From Geobacter sp. OR-1 (GTDB lineage Bacteria; Desulfobacterota; Desulfuromonadia; Geobacterales; DSM-12255): a stretch of 64,000 nt of DNA. The translations under genes were made by a program, and so were the position numbers. Below, piece by piece: positions 25,042-35,879 of this stretch. The notes under the pieces were generated by a model that worked only from the letters and a program-made list of their open reading frames with translations, had not been told where the DNA came from and searched no databases. Position 1 is the stretch's first letter. Each line of letters starts with the position of its first letter. The stretch lies in NCBI RefSeq assembly GCF_000813145.1, contig NZ_BAZF01000007.1, positions 1 through 64,000 on the forward strand, in the 5' to 3' direction.

Positions 25042-25983
25042 TCAGTTCCCCATCCCTTTGATCTTCAGCGCGGCCGAGCATACGATCTCCTCGACGAGAT
25101 CGGCAAAACCGTATCCTGCTGACTGCGCTATTTCCGGCATCAGACTGAGGGCAGTCATGCCGGGAAGGGTGTTCACCTCCAGCAGGAAACATTCCCCCTG
25201 TTCAGTGACCAGGAAATCTACCCGGCTGTAGCCGTCGCACCCGAGCGCCCGGTGCGCCAGTTCCCCCTGCCGCAGCACCTTCTCGTACAGCGCCGGCGCA
25301 AGTGGCGCCGGGCAGATATGCTCGGCCATGCCGGCTGTGTACTTGGCCTCAAAGTCGTAAAATTCGCGTTTCGGCACGATCTCTATCGCCCCGAGCGCCC
25401 GATCGGCAAGTATGGCAACCTGGATCTCCCGACCCTTGATATACTGCTCCACCAGGATCTCGGCATCGTAGCGGAACGCCTCTGCCAGGGCAGCGGGAAG
25501 CTCTTCGCTCTTCCTGACGATGCTGACGCCGACCGAAGATCCTTCCTGGGACGGTTTTACCACCAGCGGCAGCCCGAACCCGGCATACTCGGCATTGAAC
25601 GTGTCGCTTCCCCGCAGGACCACGTACGGCGCTACCGTAAGGCCGTTGGCAGCGAAAACGACCTTTGCCACGGTTTTATTCATAGCCAAGGCGCTCGCCA
25701 GGACCCCGGAGCCGGTGTACGGTATCCCCATGACCTCCAGGAGTCCCTGTATCGTGCCGTCTTCGCCCAGCCGGCCATGCAGGCAGATAAAGGCCACTTC
25801 TACCCGTTCCGCCGCCAGGCGGGCCGAGATATCGCGGCCCACATCGAGGGCAACGCTGTTGTAGCCCCGTTCAATCAGCGCGCCGTGGACCGCCGCGCCG
25901 CTCTTGAGCGATACATCACGCTCCGCGGACATCCCGCCCATCAGAACCCCAATCTTCTTCTTTTTCATCTCCGCACGATCCAT
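25042..25983 (-). CDS. ddl: D-alanine--D-alanine ligase
   Basis: A 313-aa ATP-grasp ligase that joins two D-Ala for the peptidoglycan stem. The start at 25983 is chosen because the family begins there ([23 protein letters not shown]). The long upstream extension of the open frame lies over murB in another phase. Family landmarks include [25 protein letters not shown] and [17 protein letters not shown], the last with the Mg-binding E-x-N. The gene starts 4 bp after the murB stop. Confidence 0.96.
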   Translation of the reverse strand: MDRAEMKKKKIGVLMGGMSAERDVSLKSGAAVHGALIERGYNSVALDVGRDISARLAAERVEVAFICLHGRLGEDGTIQGLLEVMGIPYTGSGVLASALAMNKTVAKVVFAANGLTVAPYVVLRGSDTFNAEYAGFGLPLVVKPSQEGSSVGVSIVRKSEELPAALAEAFRYDAEILVEQYIKGREIQVAILADRALGAIEIVPKREFYDFEAKYTAGMAEHICPAPLAPALYEKVLRQGELAHRALGCDGYSRVDFLVTEQGECFLLEVNTLPGMTALSLMPEIAQSAGYGFADLVEEIVCSAALKIKGMGN

Positions 25984-25987
25984 TGCC

Positions 25988-26887
25988 TCACTCCTCACCC
26001 ACGATCCGTACCTCTTCTTCCAATACGACCCCGGATTGCGCCCGTACCCGCTCTTTGACCAGCGCGGCCAGCTCCAGGAAATCGTGGGCCGTTGCACCGC
26101 CGCGGTTGACCAGGAAATTTGCGTGCTGCTCGGACACCTGGGCTCCTCCCACCGTAGTCCCACGAAGACCGGCAGCATCAATCAGCCGCCATGCCGAAGC
26201 GTTTGGCGGATTCTTGAAGAAGGAGCCCGCGTTCGGGTAACCGACCTGTTGACTGACGCGGCGCTTTTCGATGAACTCGGCTACGCGCACCGATATTGCC
26301 GTCGGATCGTCAGCGGTCAGCTGAAAAAGCGCCTCCACTATTACAGCCCCCTCAGCCAGATTCAAGAACCGGTAGCCATATTCGAGATCCCGGCCAGCGG
26401 TTTCTTGCAATCCGCCAGCTCCTAGAGTCGTAAGGCTTTCAAGAGCCGCCATGATCTCATGGCCGTGGCATCCGGCATTCATCGCCAGCGCGCCGCCGAT
26501 GCTCCCCGGGATGCCGCTCAGGAACTCAAGCCCTGAAAGCCCTTCCAGTTCCAGGCATTTGACCAGCCGCTGGTTCGAAACCCCTGCCTGCACCTTTACC
26601 CTGTTGCCGGGCAGCCGTTCCACTGCCTTCAACTTCTTCAGGGAGATGACAACCCCCCGTAAACCGTTGTCACGCACCAACAAGTTGTAACCGCCGCCGA
26701 TGACCAGGCATTTAACGGATTGCTCACAACAGCCGGCGTACAGCTGCCTTAGTTCATCCAGATCCTCGGGAAAAGCCATGACATCAGCCTTGCCCCCGAC
26801 TTTGAGCGCTGTATGACCGGCCAGCGGCTCGTCTTCCAGCAGACGGCCGCGAAACCCCTTGAAGATAGTACCGTAGGGCCGGTCCAT
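25988..26887 (-). CDS. murB: UDP-N-acetylenolpyruvoylglucosamine reductase MurB
   Basis: A 299-aa FAD enzyme that uses NADPH to reduce UDP-GlcNAc-enolpyruvate to UDP-MurNAc. FAD-binding segments are [14 protein letters not shown] and [21 protein letters not shown], and the catalytic Ser lies in [12 protein letters not shown]. This is the shorter type IIb form that lacks the E. coli insert. It lies 9 bp after murC and 4 bp before ddl. Confidence 0.96.
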   Translation of the reverse strand: MDRPYGTIFKGFRGRLLEDEPLAGHTALKVGGKADVMAFPEDLDELRQLYAGCCEQSVKCLVIGGGYNLLVRDNGLRGVVISLKKLKAVERLPGNRVKVQAGVSNQRLVKCLELEGLSGLEFLSGIPGSIGGALAMNAGCHGHEIMAALESLTTLGAGGLQETAGRDLEYGYRFLNLAEGAVIVEALFQLTADDPTAISVRVAEFIEKRRVSQQVGYPNAGSFFKNPPNASAWRLIDAAGLRGTTVGGAQVSEQHANFLVNRGGATAHDFLELAALVKERVRAQSGVVLEEEVRIVGEE

Positions 26888-26896
26888 AGCCGGCAG

Positions 26897-28279
26897 CTAC
26901 CCTTTCCCCTGGAGTTGAACCAGCAGCTCTTCACCGATCTGCCACAGATTCCCTGCGCCCAGGGTCAGGACTATGTCCCCTTCGCGTATCACCCCCTGGA
27001 GATGGCCGCAGAGCCGTTCCCGCTCCGCGATATAGGTGACGTCCTTCTGCCCGTGCTGGCGTATGCTAGTTGCGAGCTTTTCCGCCGTAACCCCCGGAAT
27101 CGGCTTTTCGCTCGCCGCATAGATCTCGGTCATCACCAGCACATCCGCATCGTAAAAACAGGTCACAAAATCGGAGAACAGCTCTTTGGTACGGGTATAT
27201 CGATGCGGCTGAAAAGCAACCACGAGCCGTCGCTCCGGCCAGCCGCTCTTTGCCGCCGCAAGGGTTGCCCTGATCTCTGCCGGATGATGTCCATAATCGT
27301 CAACAATCATAATGCCGTTGACCTCACCCTTGACCTGAAACCGCCGTCCCACCCCGCCGAAACGCTCGAACCCCTCCTGAATCAGGTTGAACGGCATATC
27401 CAGCTCCATCGCAACGGCAATACAGGCCAGGGCGTTGAGCACGTTATGAGCTCCGGGCATGGCAAACGTGATCTCTCCCATCCGGTACCCCTTATAATGC
27501 GCGACAAAGCTGGTCTTGCCCCCGGAAAGCCGGACATGGGTCGCGCGGATATCGGCCTGGGAGGTGAGTCCGTAGGTGACAAACCGCTTTTTGACCTTCG
27601 GGATGATCTCGGCCACATTGCGGTCATCCAGACAGAGCACGGCCAGACCGTAGAACGGGATCTTGTTGATGAAATCGACGAAAGTATCCTTGATCTGCTC
27701 GATCCCACCGCTGTAATAATCGAGATGGTCGGCATCGATATTGGTCACGACTGCGATTGTCGGCGAGAGCTTGAGAAACGAGCCGTCAGATTCGTCGGCC
27801 TCTGCGACCAGGAACTTTCCCTGGCCGAGCACGGCATTGGTGCCGAGCGTGTTCAGTTTGCCACCGATGACGATGGTCGGATCGATGCCGCCATGGGTAA
27901 GCACGGTAGCGACCATTGAGGTCGTTGTCGTTTTCCCGTGGGTCCCGGCAATGGCGATACCGTATTTCATCCGCATCAGCTCGGCCAGCATCTCGGCGCG
28001 CGGAATGACCGGGATCATCCGGCTCCTGGCTTCGATAACCTCGGGATTGTCTTCCTGCACGGCGGTCGATGTCACGACGACATCAACGGAGGTCACGTTT
28101 TCCCGGGCATGGCCGATATGGATCTCGCCGCCTAGCGAGGCAAGCCGCTCCGTGATCTCCGAATTGCGCAGATCCGATCCGGACACCTTGTAACCGAGGT
28201 TCAGCAGCACTTCGGCAATGCCGCTCATGCCGATGCCGCCGATACCAACGAAATGGATTTTCTCGATCTTACCGTACAT
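26897..28279 (-). CDS. murC: UDP-N-acetylmuramate--L-alanine ligase MurC
   Basis: A 460-aa cytosolic ligase that adds L-Ala to UDP-MurNAc with ATP. The N-terminal Rossmann domain starts [19 protein letters not shown]. The ATP-binding loop is [13 protein letters not shown] near residue 110, and the C-terminal domain carries YGHHPAEI and [18 protein letters not shown] precedes the ATG, and the gene overlaps murG by 11 nt. Confidence 0.97.
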   Translation of the reverse strand: MYGKIEKIHFVGIGGIGMSGIAEVLLNLGYKVSGSDLRNSEITERLASLGGEIHIGHARENVTSVDVVVTSTAVQEDNPEVIEARSRMIPVIPRAEMLAELMRMKYGIAIAGTHGKTTTTSMVATVLTHGGIDPTIVIGGKLNTLGTNAVLGQGKFLVAEADESDGSFLKLSPTIAVVTNIDADHLDYYSGGIEQIKDTFVDFINKIPFYGLAVLCLDDRNVAEIIPKVKKRFVTYGLTSQADIRATHVRLSGGKTSFVAHYKGYRMGEITFAMPGAHNVLNALACIAVAMELDMPFNLIQEGFERFGGVGRRFQVKGEVNGIMIVDDYGHHPAEIRATLAAAKSGWPERRLVVAFQPHRYTRTKELFSDFVTCFYDADVLVMTEIYAASEKPIPGVTAEKLATSIRQHGQKDVTYIAERERLCGHLQGVIREGDIVLTLGAGNLWQIGEELLVQLQGKG

Positions 28280-29375
28280 GTCCGGTTCCTTTTATTGCGA
28301 GCATTCGATCCACGATTATCCTGGCCGCGTCCAGCCGCGCCATTCTCCGGGCGTTCACGGCAATGGCGGCCAAACGTGCCGGATCGGCCATGATCCTGAC
28401 GATTTCTCCGGCCAGCCGTTCCCCGGTCAGCTCCTGCTCAAGCAGCATCAGGCAGGCGTCCTGCTTCAGCAACGCCTCGGCGTTCTTCCGCTGGTGATCG
28501 TCCACGGCATGGGGAAACGGAATGAAGAGACATGCCTTTGCCGCAGCCGTAACCTCGGCAATGGTGGTCGCGCCTGCCCGGCAGACGACCAGATCCGCAT
28601 TCCTGTATGCCCCGGCCATATCGTCTATGAACGGCAGCACTTCGGCCTCGACCCCGGACCTGGCATACCCTTCGGCCACTTCGTCCCGGTCGTTCTGACC
28701 GGTCTGATGGACAATGGCAATCCGATTATTCATGGCTGCCAGATGCGGCAAGGCCGCGATCATCGCCTGATTGATGCTTCTGGCCCCCTGGCTGCCGCCG
28801 AACACCAATATCCGGAATTTTTCCGAGGTTGCCGGGGCCGGCGTATCTTCCGATGCGGCCACCAGATCAAGGATCGATTTCCGCAGGGGATTGCCGGTCA
28901 TCATGACCTTGTCCTGCGGGAAAAACCGCCGCGACTCTTCCAGAGAAATGAACACCTGGCGGGCAAACCTGGCCAGCAGCCTGTTGGTAAGGCCGGGAAT
29001 GGCGTTCTGCTCATGAATGAAATATCCGATCTGCATACCGCGCGCTGCCAGGCAGAGCGGTGCCGAAGCATAGCCGCCGACCCCCAGCACGATGTCGGGC
29101 CGGAATCTTTTCAGGATTTGCCGCGACTCAGAATACCCGAACAGGAACAGCACCGCCCCCTTGATTTGCGCCAGGCCGTTCTTGCCCCGCACCCCGGAGG
29201 CTGAGACGCATTCCAGCTTCATCCCCAGCTGCGGGACGATCCGGGACTCGATCCCCCTGCTGGTGCCGACAAACAGGACTTCGTTGGCAGCATCCCTGGC
29301 AACGAACTCCTCGGCAACCGAGATGCCGGGGAAGAGGTGCCCGCCGGTACCGCCGCCGGCAATGATCAGTCTCAT
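28269..29375 (-). CDS. murG: Lipid II synthase MurG
   Basis: A 368-aa peripheral membrane glycosyltransferase (GT28) that adds GlcNAc to lipid I. The N-terminal acceptor domain starts [20 protein letters not shown]. The C-terminal donor site has [12 protein letters not shown] and [12 protein letters not shown], followed by [15 protein letters not shown]. Its start overlaps the ftsW stop by 4 nt. Confidence 0.97.
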   Translation of the reverse strand: MRLIIAGGGTGGHLFPGISVAEEFVARDAANEVLFVGTSRGIESRIVPQLGMKLECVSASGVRGKNGLAQIKGAVLFLFGYSESRQILKRFRPDIVLGVGGYASAPLCLAARGMQIGYFIHEQNAIPGLTNRLLARFARQVFISLEESRRFFPQDKVMMTGNPLRKSILDLVAASEDTPAPATSEKFRILVFGGSQGARSINQAMIAALPHLAAMNNRIAIVHQTGQNDRDEVAEGYARSGVEAEVLPFIDDMAGAYRNADLVVCRAGATTIAEVTAAAKACLFIPFPHAVDDHQRKNAEALLKQDACLMLLEQELTGERLAGEIVRIMADPARLAAIAVNARRMARLDAARIIVDRMLAIKGTGHVR

Positions 29376-30475
29376 GGCGTCCCCCGCATCCGTGATGAAA
29401 TATTGAGTAAAATCCCCATGGCAAACAGGGTGATCAGCAGCGAACTCCCGCCGTAGCTTATGAACGGCAGTGCCAATCCTTTGGTCGGCAGCAGGCCGGT
29501 AACGACCCCCATGTTCACGAACGCCTCGATACCGAGCAGCACGGCGATGCCGAAAGCGAGAAAGCGCCCGAAGATATCCTCAGTCGCCAGTGCCACGCGG
29601 ATGCTTCGCCAGACCAGCAGGAAGAACATCGAAGCGATCAGCAGCACCCCGATGAATCCGAGCTCCTCGCCGACCACCGAGAGGATGAAGTCGGTGTGGG
29701 CCTCGGGGAGATAGAAGAGCTTCTGCTTCCCTTCGCCCAGCCCCTGACCGAGCACCCCCCCGGCGCCAAAAGCCAGCCACGACTGGATAATCTGAAAACC
29801 GCTGTTGGCCGGGTCTTCCCAGGGGTTGAGAAACGCCAGTACCCGCCGGCGCCGGTAATCGACGTTCATGACAAGGAAGTAGAGGAACGGCAGAGCAAGC
29901 AGGAACATGGAAATCAGGTACGTCGGCCGCGTTCCGGCGGCAAACAGCATGATGACCGCAACCGCTCCGAGCGTCAGCGCTGCGCCGAGGTCGGGCTGCT
30001 TGAGCAGTAACAGCAACAGCACGGCAAGCACCACCATGTACGGTAGAAAGCCGCTCGAAAAAAACTTCACCCGGTCCTGTTTCTTTTCCAGCGAATAGGC
30101 CATGTAAAGGATCAGTGCTATCTTGGCCACCTCGGACGGCTGCAGGGAAAATCCCGGGAATCTGATCCAACGGGCGGCACCGCCGGCACTCCCCCCGATG
30201 CCCGGAATCAGCACCAGCACCATCAGCACGAGGCAGCCGATCAAAGCCGGAACGGCAAGTTTTTTCCATATATGGTAGTCGATCTGCATGACCCCGTACA
30301 TGATGCTGAATCCGACGAGGGCAAAGAGCCCCTGGCGCTTCAGGAAATAGAATCCGTCGTGATATTTTTTCGCCGCCATTACCGATGACGCGGAGTAGAC
30401 CATGACCACACCGAAGCAGGTCAGTGCCACGACCATCAGCAGTATGACGATATCGCACGACGTCAGTCGTTTCAT
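29372..30475 (-). CDS. ftsW: Division-site peptidoglycan glycosyltransferase FtsW
   Basis: A 367-aa SEDS-family membrane protein that polymerises septal glycan together with FtsI. About ten membrane helices are visible. The conserved extracellular segment [20 protein letters not shown] and the late motif [20 protein letters not shown] (here FVNMGV) followed by SYGGSSLL identify the family. The gene overlaps murD and murG by 4 nt each, so all are translationally coupled. Confidence 0.96.
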   Translation of the reverse strand: MKRLTSCDIVILLMVVALTCFGVVMVYSASSVMAAKKYHDGFYFLKRQGLFALVGFSIMYGVMQIDYHIWKKLAVPALIGCLVLMVLVLIPGIGGSAGGAARWIRFPGFSLQPSEVAKIALILYMAYSLEKKQDRVKFFSSGFLPYMVVLAVLLLLLLKQPDLGAALTLGAVAVIMLFAAGTRPTYLISMFLLALPFLYFLVMNVDYRRRRVLAFLNPWEDPANSGFQIIQSWLAFGAGGVLGQGLGEGKQKLFYLPEAHTDFILSVVGEELGFIGVLLIASMFFLLVWRSIRVALATEDIFGRFLAFGIAVLLGIEAFVNMGVVTGLLPTKGLALPFISYGGSSLLITLFAMGILLNISSRMRGTP

Positions 30476-31830
30476 CTCGGTTCAGCCCCCGGAAGCTTCC
30501 TGACCAGAGCCTTGAACTGCTCGGCCCGGTCCTCGTAGTCGCGAAACATGTCGAAACTGGAACAGGCGGGAGAAAACAGCACTACGCCACCCGGGCCGGT
30601 CACGGCAACGGCATGGCCAACCGCCTCCTCAAGGGTTGCCGCCATCCGGACCTCGGCATACCGGCCGAGCTCGGCAGCAATTCGCTCCTTGGCCTCGCCG
30701 ATCAGAATCATGCAGCGCACCCGCTCCCGAACCAGTTCGGCCAGCGGTGCATATGATCCACCCTTGTCCTTGCCGCCGGCAATCCAGGTAATGTCGTTGA
30801 AGCTTGCCAGCGCTTTCTCCACGCTCCCCACATTTGTCGCCTTGCTGTCCTCGTACCAGCCGACGCCGTTGATCTCCCGGACCAGCTCCATCCGGTGCGG
30901 CAGGCCGCGGAACTCCTCCACTGCCCTGCGGGCGAGCAATGCCGGACAACCGGTCAGCATGGTCGCGGCCAGCGCGGCCATGATATTTTCGGTATTATGC
31001 ACCCCTTTGATCCGGAACCCGGCGGTCGGAATAACCTCTTCCAGCCCGTCCCACCGGAAGACGATCTCCCCGTTCCGGTGAAAGATCCCTTCCTCAAGCT
31101 CGCGGCGCTGGCTCATCCAGCAGATCCGGCCGTGCATGGTCCCCGCAAGATCGGCGACAATCGGGTCATCCAGGTTCAATACCGCATAATCGGCGCCGGT
31201 CTGGTTCATGAAGACCCGGACCTTGGCGTCGATATATTCCTGATAGCTGTCATAGCGGTCCAGATGATCTTCGGTGATATTCAACAGCACCGCAACGCGC
31301 GGGCGAAAACATTCGATCGCCTCCAGCTGGAACGAAGAGAGTTCCACCACGACCCGCTCGACCGCTTCACCCTGTTCCACCAGATCAATCAGGGGGTTGC
31401 CGATGTTCCCGCCGACAAAAGTGGCGAATCCGGATTTGCGGCAGATCTCGCCGGTAAGGGTGGTGGTGGTGGTTTTCCCATTGGTACCGGTAATGGCGAT
31501 GACCGGTGCTTCGATAAACCGGCTCGCCAGTTCTATTTCGCTGATCACCGGCACCCGACGCTCCCGGGCCAGCCGCAGCGGCTCGATATCCATCGGCACG
31601 CCAGGGCTTACCACGATCATGTCAACGGCAATGAAGGTCTCAACCGAGTGCACTCCTAGCTCCAGATTCAGGTCGAGCCCGCCAAGCTGGGTCAGGAAAG
31701 GTTGCAGGGCAGCCGCGTCTTTCATGTCGGTGACCGTAACCGCTGCCCCGCGCTTTGCCAGAAAGCGGGCAACCGCGACCCCGGTTTTTGCCAGACCGAC
31801 AACCAGTATTTTTTTGCCGAAGAGGTTCAT
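30472..31830 (-). CDS. murD: UDP-N-acetylmuramoyl-L-alanine--D-glutamate ligase MurD
   Basis: A 452-aa cytosolic Mur ligase that adds D-Glu. It begins [23 protein letters not shown], has the ATP loop [16 protein letters not shown] near residue 115, and carries [16 protein letters not shown] and the late [18 protein letters not shown]. It starts 4 bp after mraY, and its stop overlaps the ftsW start. Confidence 0.97.
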   Translation of the reverse strand: MNLFGKKILVVGLAKTGVAVARFLAKRGAAVTVTDMKDAAALQPFLTQLGGLDLNLELGVHSVETFIAVDMIVVSPGVPMDIEPLRLARERRVPVISEIELASRFIEAPVIAITGTNGKTTTTTLTGEICRKSGFATFVGGNIGNPLIDLVEQGEAVERVVVELSSFQLEAIECFRPRVAVLLNITEDHLDRYDSYQEYIDAKVRVFMNQTGADYAVLNLDDPIVADLAGTMHGRICWMSQRRELEEGIFHRNGEIVFRWDGLEEVIPTAGFRIKGVHNTENIMAALAATMLTGCPALLARRAVEEFRGLPHRMELVREINGVGWYEDSKATNVGSVEKALASFNDITWIAGGKDKGGSYAPLAELVRERVRCMILIGEAKERIAAELGRYAEVRMAATLEEAVGHAVAVTGPGGVVLFSPACSSFDMFRDYEDRAEQFKALVRKLPGAEPR

Positions 31831-31834
31831 GTCA

Positions 31835-32911
31835 TTACCGTAACTTGAGCGTTGAAATGGCGACCAGCGCCAGTATTATCGTAATTATCCAGAACCGGAC
31901 AATGATCTTCGGCTCAGCCACCCCTTTCAGTTCGAAATGATGATGAATAGGGGCCATCCGGAAGATTCGCTTCCCCCGGTATTTATATGAGCCGACCTGG
32001 AATATGACCGACAGCGCCTCAATGACGAACACACCGCCGACGATGACCAGAAGCATCTCTTGCTTAGTGAGCACTGCCAGGGTGCCGAGCGCTCCGCCGA
32101 GCGACAGGGAACCGACATCACCCATGAACACCTCGGCAGGATAGGAGTTGTACCAGAGAAACCCCAGCCCGGCCCCGACCATGGCGCCGCACAAAACTGC
32201 CAGTTCACCGGTTCCCGGCACATACGGTATCTGCAGGTATGCCGAAAGCCGGGCATTACCGGCGATGTAGCAAAAGAGCAGATAGGTGGCGGCATTTATC
32301 GCCACAGGGCCAATGGCCAGGCCATCGAGCCCGTCGGTCAGGTTCACGGCATTGCTGGCCCCGACGATCACCAGGGTCGCAAATGGGATGTAGAAGATCC
32401 AGAGATCCGGGTGAATCCTTTTGAAGAACGGGAAAAACAGCTCTTCCGAAAATCCGGGCATTGTGAACAGTATTATCCCGACAACCGATGCCAGTAAGAT
32501 CTGCCAGAACATTTTCTGGCGGGGGGACAGCCCCTTGGGATTCTTCTCCACCACCTTCTTGTAATCGTCAACAAAGCCGATCGCCCCGTAACCAACAACG
32601 ATGAAAAGCGTGAGCCAGATATAGACATTGGTCAGGTCCGCCCAGAGCAGGGTCGGCACAACTATGGCAGTCAGGATCAGCACCCCGCCCATTGTCGGGG
32701 TCCCCTGCTTCTTCAGGTGCGATTCGGGACCGTCGGTCCTGATCACCTGCCGCGCCTGTAGCGCCTCCAGTTTCCTGATCACCCACGGGCCAATGATAAA
32801 GCAGAGGAGCAGGGCAGTTATCATGGCGTAGATCGATCGGAATGTCAGGTATTTGAAGACGTTGAAGAGTTTGATGCTGCCTGCGAGCGGGTAGAACAGG
32901 TGATAGAGCAT
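31835..32911 (-). CDS. mraY: Phospho-N-acetylmuramoyl-pentapeptide transferase MraY
   Basis: A 358-aa polytopic membrane enzyme that makes lipid I from UDP-MurNAc-pentapeptide and undecaprenyl phosphate. Ten membrane helices are interrupted by conserved loops [34 protein letters not shown] and [12 protein letters not shown], then [12 protein letters not shown]. The ATG at 32911 is chosen because it starts the family sequence (MLYHLFYPL) and shares one base with the murF stop (TGATG). Confidence 0.97.
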   Translation of the reverse strand: MLYHLFYPLAGSIKLFNVFKYLTFRSIYAMITALLLCFIIGPWVIRKLEALQARQVIRTDGPESHLKKQGTPTMGGVLILTAIVVPTLLWADLTNVYIWLTLFIVVGYGAIGFVDDYKKVVEKNPKGLSPRQKMFWQILLASVVGIILFTMPGFSEELFFPFFKRIHPDLWIFYIPFATLVIVGASNAVNLTDGLDGLAIGPVAINAATYLLFCYIAGNARLSAYLQIPYVPGTGELAVLCGAMVGAGLGFLWYNSYPAEVFMGDVGSLSLGGALGTLAVLTKQEMLLVIVGGVFVIEALSVIFQVGSYKYRGKRIFRMAPIHHHFELKGVAEPKIIVRFWIITIILALVAISTLKLR

Positions 32912-34332
32912 CAGTTTGCGCCTTTCCCATGGGGTAAGGCGCACCAGTTCCGGATACCCTCGGCTATGGTTTCCATCCTCATCCCCCGCGAACCCTTTAC
33001 CAGCACGCAGTCGCCCGGTTGCAGCGTGCCCCGCAGATCGACAAGCAGCTGCTCATGGTCATCGGCTACTACAATCGCTTCTTCAGGCATGCCGCCATCC
33101 AGAGCACCGGCCTTTACCGTTTCGGCGAACCGTCCCATCAGATAAAGCCTGCACGCACAGGTCGCCGCAAGCCGGCCCACCCCGCGATGCGCATCCATTG
33201 CCCCACTGCCGAGTTCAAGCATGTCGCCCAGAACTGCAATTGCCCGTCCGTCACCTTTGAGTTCGGACAGGGTGACAAGCCCGGCGGCCATTGATCCGGG
33301 ATTGGCGTTGTAACTGTCATCGATCAGCGTAACCTCTCCGAGTTTCTCGAGCCTGAACCGTTTTTCTACCGGATCAAACCGTTCCAGCCCGGCGGCTATT
33401 TCATCCGGCGTGATCCCCACTGCCCAGGTTGCAGCCGCAGCAGCAAGGGCGTTCTGGATATTGTGCCGGCCAAAGGCACGCAACCGTATGGTTTGCTCAG
33501 CACCGAATATGTTCAGCGCAAAACGCTGACCTTCATGCCCCATCTTTTCGATCGCACCGGCAGTGACATCCCCGCCGTGCATCCCGAACGAGATGCGGCG
33601 AACCCCTTCAGGCACAGGCAATGCGGCGACAAGCTGGTCGTCGCAGTTATAAACCGCACTCTGCCCGGGCTGCAACCGCATGAACAGCTCGCCCTTTGCC
33701 CTGGCCACCGCTTCCAGACTCCCCATACTTTCCAGATGTGCCGGGAATACGTTGGTAATAACCCCTACCGAAGGCGCAGCAATACCGGCCAGCCGGTCGA
33801 TCTCGCCCGGTTCGCTCATCCCCATCTCAAGAACACCCCAGCGCATCTCTTCCGAAGCCTGAAAAATCATCCTGGGGAGGCCGATCAGGTTGTTGAGGTT
33901 TCCGGCGGTCTTCAGGCCAGCCCCTTTTACTGCAAGGATGGTCGCTATCATCTCCTTGACCGTGGTCTTGCCGTTGCTCCCGGTTACCCCTATCAGCGGA
34001 AAATCGAACCTGCGCCGGTAAGAGGCAGCAAGATCGCCGAGCGCCCTGAGCGTATCTGGAACCACGATGCAGGTTGCATTTTCCGGCAGGGAATGATCGG
34101 CAACCCAGGTCTCTTCGGCCAGCAGAGCAGTTACCCCTCGATCTACCGCTGCCGCAATGTAGTCGTGTCCGTTGAAACGCTCCCCGCGAAGCGGAATGAA
34201 CAGTTCGCCCGGCTGGACCGTCCGGGAGTCGGTCGATACCCCCCGCACCTTCTCGGCAGCATCGCCGCAAAGCCTCCCGCAGACAGCCACCTGGATGTCA
34301 CTCATGACGAACATCTCCCGGTTCGCAGTCAT
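32911..34332 (-). CDS. murF: UDP-MurNAc-tripeptide--D-Ala-D-Ala ligase MurF
   Basis: A 473-aa ligase that finishes the pentapeptide by adding D-Ala-D-Ala. The ATP loop is [15 protein letters not shown] near residue 115, followed by [13 protein letters not shown], with the conserved SYNANPGSM near 335. The start at 34332 overlaps the murE stop by 4 nt and has GGAGG 7 nt upstream. An internal ATG at 34305 is the alternative. Context and length are typical. Confidence 0.96.
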   Translation of the reverse strand: MTANREMFVMSDIQVAVCGRLCGDAAEKVRGVSTDSRTVQPGELFIPLRGERFNGHDYIAAAVDRGVTALLAEETWVADHSLPENATCIVVPDTLRALGDLAASYRRRFDFPLIGVTGSNGKTTVKEMIATILAVKGAGLKTAGNLNNLIGLPRMIFQASEEMRWGVLEMGMSEPGEIDRLAGIAAPSVGVITNVFPAHLESMGSLEAVARAKGELFMRLQPGQSAVYNCDDQLVAALPVPEGVRRISFGMHGGDVTAGAIEKMGHEGQRFALNIFGAEQTIRLRAFGRHNIQNALAAAAATWAVGITPDEIAAGLERFDPVEKRFRLEKLGEVTLIDDSYNANPGSMAAGLVTLSELKGDGRAIAVLGDMLELGSGAMDAHRGVGRLAATCACRLYLMGRFAETVKAGALDGGMPEEAIVVADDHEQLLVDLRGTLQPGDCVLVKGSRGMRMETIAEGIRNWCALPHGKGAN

Positions 34333-35855
34333 GGCATACCCTCCGGATGAGCCAACGCCGCGGCAGCCTCTTCGCGGTCGTCAAAATGGTGCTTGGCAGT
34401 CCCTATGATCTGGTAATCCTCGTGCCCTTTGCCGGCCAGAAGCACTATATCCCCAGCCTGAGCCAGGCCGATGGCAAGCCGGATTGCGGTGCGCCGGTCA
34501 GGAACAACGGCAAACCCTTTTTCCGGAACTCCGTTGCCCAGGGCAGCGTAGTCATACTCCCTGATTCCGAGTGGTAGAACACCGGACCGAACCTGGGAGA
34601 TTATCTCGTCGGGGTTTTCGGTCCTCGGGTTGTCCGATGTGATTATCGCCAGGTCAGACAGCCGCCCGGCAACCTCTCCCATGATCGGCCGTTTACCCTT
34701 GTCGCGATCGCCGCCACAGCCAAATACGGTCAGAATCCGGCCGGTTTTCAATTCGCTCAGGGTCTGCAGGACGTTTTCCAGGGCATCGCCGGTGTGGGCA
34801 TAATCAACGAACACACCGATTCCAAGCCCGTTTTCCACCCGCTCCAACCGGCCCGGCACCTTTTTATGGCACTCAATTCCGGCGCGCAGGGTCTCCAGTG
34901 ACAAACCCAAGGCATAACCTGACGCAAGAGCAGCCAGGATATTGTAGAGATTGAACCTCCCCACCAGACCGGACGAGAATTCAATGGTTCCGGATGGAGT
35001 GACAACCTTTCCGGTGATCCCGGAAATGGACGAGTGGACGTCAACCGCCCGGACATCGCCTTTGGCAATTCCGTAGGTAATGACCGGGCAGACCGATTCT
35101 CTTGCCACGACTTCGCCATATTCGTCGTCAAGATTCACCACTGCCCGCCGGTTTGGCTTGTTTGGCGACGGCTGCAGAAATTCCCGGAACAGCCTGAGCT
35201 TGGCTTCGAGGTACTGCTCCATGCTTCCGTGATAATCAAGGTGGTCCCTGGTCAGGTTCGTGAATACTCCGACGTCGAACTGGCAGCCGTCTACACGCCG
35301 TTGCTCCAAGGCATGGGATGACACCTCCATCACCACTCCGGCAGCGCCGCGGTCAACCAGCTGCCGGATCACTTCCTGGAGTTCCGTCGATTCCGGCGTT
35401 GTATGTGATGCCGGCAGCACTGTTGCGCCAAGCCGGTAACTGACCGTACCCAACACCGCGGTTGCAATCCCTGCGGCGGCCATGATCGACTCAATCAGAT
35501 AACTGGTCGTGGTTTTGCCGTTCGTGCCGGTTATCCCGACAAGAGGGATGTTTGCCGTCGGCCTGTTATAAAAGGCCGATGCGATCAGCGCCATCGCCAG
35601 GCGGGAATTCTCCACATGCACGTACGGGACCCCTTCCGGAACAGCTGCGCTGTCCTCCACGACAACCGCCACGGCCCCGCGCTCGATTGCTGCGGCGATG
35701 AACCGGTGGCCATCGGCTGCAGCCCCTTTTAAAGCGAAAAAGAGACCCCCGGGCTTAACATTCCGCGAATCGTAGTAGAGCCCTTGAATCTCTCGGTCGC
35801 TCCCGTCGCTGCAATAGAGCGGCGAAACCTCTTTTATCAGGTCACTCAGTTTCAT
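34329..35855 (-). CDS. murE: UDP-MurNAc-L-Ala-D-Glu--meso-diaminopimelate ligase MurE
   Basis: A 508-aa ligase that adds the third residue of the stem peptide. The ATP loop is [15 protein letters not shown] near residue 110, with TTPESTELQ and FTNLTRDHLDYHGSMEQY after it. The motif DNPR (in ITSDNPRTENPDEI) marks enzymes that use meso-diaminopimelate rather than lysine, which fits a Gram-negative wall. It lies 24 bp after ftsI. Confidence 0.97.
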   Translation of the reverse strand: MKLSDLIKEVSPLYCSDGSDREIQGLYYDSRNVKPGGLFFALKGAAADGHRFIAAAIERGAVAVVVEDSAAVPEGVPYVHVENSRLAMALIASAFYNRPTANIPLVGITGTNGKTTTSYLIESIMAAAGIATAVLGTVSYRLGATVLPASHTTPESTELQEVIRQLVDRGAAGVVMEVSSHALEQRRVDGCQFDVGVFTNLTRDHLDYHGSMEQYLEAKLRLFREFLQPSPNKPNRRAVVNLDDEYGEVVARESVCPVITYGIAKGDVRAVDVHSSISGITGKVVTPSGTIEFSSGLVGRFNLYNILAALASGYALGLSLETLRAGIECHKKVPGRLERVENGLGIGVFVDYAHTGDALENVLQTLSELKTGRILTVFGCGGDRDKGKRPIMGEVAGRLSDLAIITSDNPRTENPDEIISQVRSGVLPLGIREYDYAALGNGVPEKGFAVVPDRRTAIRLAIGLAQAGDIVLLAGKGHEDYQIIGTAKHHFDDREEAAAALAHPEGMP

Positions 35856-35879
35856 GAGGCCTCGAATGATGTAGCCTTT

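Noticed and set aside
33463-34350. Long plus-strand frame opposite murF (and similar ones opposite murB, murC, murG and murD)
   Set aside because: These are shadows of GC-rich genes. The minus-strand products are complete known enzymes.
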